Source of the DNA: an uncultured bacterium
Lineage (GTDB): Bacteria > Verrucomicrobiota > Kiritimatiellia > RFP12 > UBA1067
Length of the DNA stretch: 5,994 nt
Direction of reading: 5' to 3'
Assembly: GCA_946401765.1 (NCBI GenBank)
Contig: CAMIVJ010000185.1
Location: 1 to 5,994 of the forward strand
The notes beneath the pieces are model-generated. The model ran no database searches. It worked only from the letters and a program-made list of their open reading frames with translations, and was not told the DNA's origin. Position numbers and translations under genes: made by a program. Of this stretch, positions 5,107 through 5,994 are shown piece after piece; position 1 is the first letter of the stretch; each line of letters starts with the position of its first letter.

Positions 5107-5994
5107 TCACGGATCAAGGCCGCCGAGATCGAGGCCTTCCTTCAGCACGAGGCCGATGTACTCGCCTTTGCCGCCATTGCGCCCGTTGTACCAGAGCATC
5201 CAGCGTCCGTTCTTCTCGTCGCGGAACACTGACGGCTTGTAGCAGGCAGAGGCGTCGAACGTGCCGGGCGTGGGCGTGACGAGGGGATTCGCCTTGAGCC
5301 GCCGCCAGCCGGAGATGCCGTCCTTCGAGACTGCCGCACCGATCGCCGCCGTGTGTATGTCCTTGTATCCAATGTAGAACATGACGAACGTACCGTCCGG
5401 CAGCGGGTGCACTTCGCATCCGCCCACGCGGTTCTGTTCCCATTCGCGAGTTCCCTTCGCCATCACCGGGTTGAGGGGCGACTTCCCCCACTTGATACCG
5501 TCCTTCGACTCTGCGTAGCAGTTGACGTTCGGCTCGTACTGCTCCCCCGCCGAATACCACATCCGCCATGCGCCGCGCCTCGCATCCCACATGACGTGCG
5601 GACACATCACGTTGTCCTGCTCGAACGTGGCTTCGGCCACCATCACTGGATCCTGCTGCACCTTACGGAACACGCGCCCGTCGTCTGAGACCGCATATCC
5701 AACCTTGCTCGTCCCCTTCCTGCCCCTTCCGCCCAGCACCTGGCCCGTGTACCACATGTGCCACTTGCCGTCCTTGCGCACCACGCTTGCACGGTTGATG
5801 ATCTGCTCCCAGCCGCAGGCGGAGTCAGGACGCAGCACGATCTCCGGCTCTGTCCAGTGGATTCCGTCGTCGCTGGAGCACACCGCAATCGACTTCTTCG
5901 GCCGCCACGAGAAGTACATGTCGAACTTCGCGCTCTTGCCCTTCACGACGTTCACGTCAAAGCACGTGCCCAGCCTCACGGGGTCGCCCAGAAC
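5107..5994 (-). CDS. GH43/GH130-type five-bladed beta-propeller protein, 5' end outside window
   Basis: 295 residues are visible and the frame is open at the window edge; the GTG at 5979 is just an internal codon, since VLGDP before it continues the domain. Repeated blade motifs run in order: MYFSWRP...SSDDGIHWTEP, MWYTGQ...AVSDDGRVF, MWYSAGE...AESKDGIKWG, MFYIGY...AVSKDGISGW, and LWYNGR...GLVLKEG. The aromatic 'WY.G' strand followed by 'S.DG..W' is typical of the glycosidase five-bladed propellers (GH32/43/62/68/117/130 superfamily). Conserved acidic or polar spots near the funnel include FDVNVV, NRASVV, CPHVMWD, GCEVHP and YKPSVF; I cannot assign the catalytic residues. There is no signal peptide in the visible part. 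It could be a glycoside hydrolase, a phosphorylase or a carbohydrate-binding paralogue. It is separated from the sigma operon by 160 bases and is probably a different transcription unit. Confidence 0.85.
   Translation of the reverse strand, partial: VLGDPVRLGTCFDVNVVKGKSAKFDMYFSWRPKKSIAVCSSDDGIHWTEPEIVLRPDSACGWEQIINRASVVRKDGKWHMWYTGQVLGGRGRKGTSKVGYAVSDDGRVFRKVQQDPVMVAEATFEQDNVMCPHVMWDARRGAWRMWYSAGEQYEPNVNCYAESKDGIKWGKSPLNPVMAKGTREWEQNRVGGCEVHPLPDGTFVMFYIGYKDIHTAAIGAAVSKDGISGWRRLKANPLVTPTPGTFDASACYKPSVFRDEKNGRWMLWYNGRNGGKGEYIGLVLKEGLDLGGLDP

Noticed and set aside
4947..5117. N-terminal extension of the sigma factor to 5117
   Set aside because: It would translate the 8-bp repeat and the promoter, and overlaps the end of the propeller gene; the sigma domain begins only after ATG 4946.
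1..5994. Insertion sequence, integrase site, tRNA or rRNA
   Set aside because: No transposase or integrase frame, terminal inverted repeats, cloverleaf or rRNA-like stretch was seen on either strand.

Overview
All six genes I can support lie on the minus strand, so transcription runs from high to low coordinates. The window is GC-rich and compactly coded. The gene types are a five-bladed-propeller glycoside hydrolase, an ECF-type sigma factor, a membrane-anchored papain-like peptidase, and YcfL/LpoB-type lipoproteins. Together they suggest a Gram-negative (diderm) bacterium, possibly an uncultured member of the PVC group such as Kiritimatiellota or Verrucomicrobiota. That placement is a weak inference from style and gene content; there is no rRNA or other marker gene here.

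Layout in the order of transcription. (1) 5994-5107: the 3' part of a GH43/GH130-type beta-propeller protein, open at the window edge. (2) 5106-4947: a 160-base intergenic region with a short hairpin after the propeller gene, a tandem 8-bp repeat (GAAAGTTT), and an extended -10 promoter (TGGTATAAT) only 9 bases before the next start codon. (3) 4946-2116: three tightly packed genes, namely an ECF-type sigma factor, an unrecognised 176-residue protein overlapping it by 17 bases, and a C1A (papain-family) peptidase. The peptidase has an intact Gln/Cys/His/Asn set, one transmembrane segment, a long Pro-rich stalk and a small C-terminal domain. (4) 2115-2042: a 74-base gap with a stem-loop. (5) 2041-1: three exported proteins with short gaps between them, namely a YcfL-like lipoprotein, an LpoB-like penicillin-binding-protein activator, and a secreted or lipidated CsgG/TolB-N-like protein that runs off the window start.

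How they may work together (inference). The sigma factor, small protein and peptidase look like one co-expressed regulatory module. It has no recognisable anti-sigma factor; instead there is a protease whose catalytic domain should be cytoplasmic and whose tail should be periplasmic. The YcfL-LpoB pair repeats the ycfL-lpoB order known from Escherichia coli, and the third gene adds a CsgG-like partner, so this half concerns the cell envelope, probably peptidoglycan synthesis at the outer membrane. No strong terminator separates the two halves, so they could be transcribed together.

The GH-type gene looks unrelated to the module. I found no tRNA, rRNA, CRISPR array, insertion sequence or phage attachment site.
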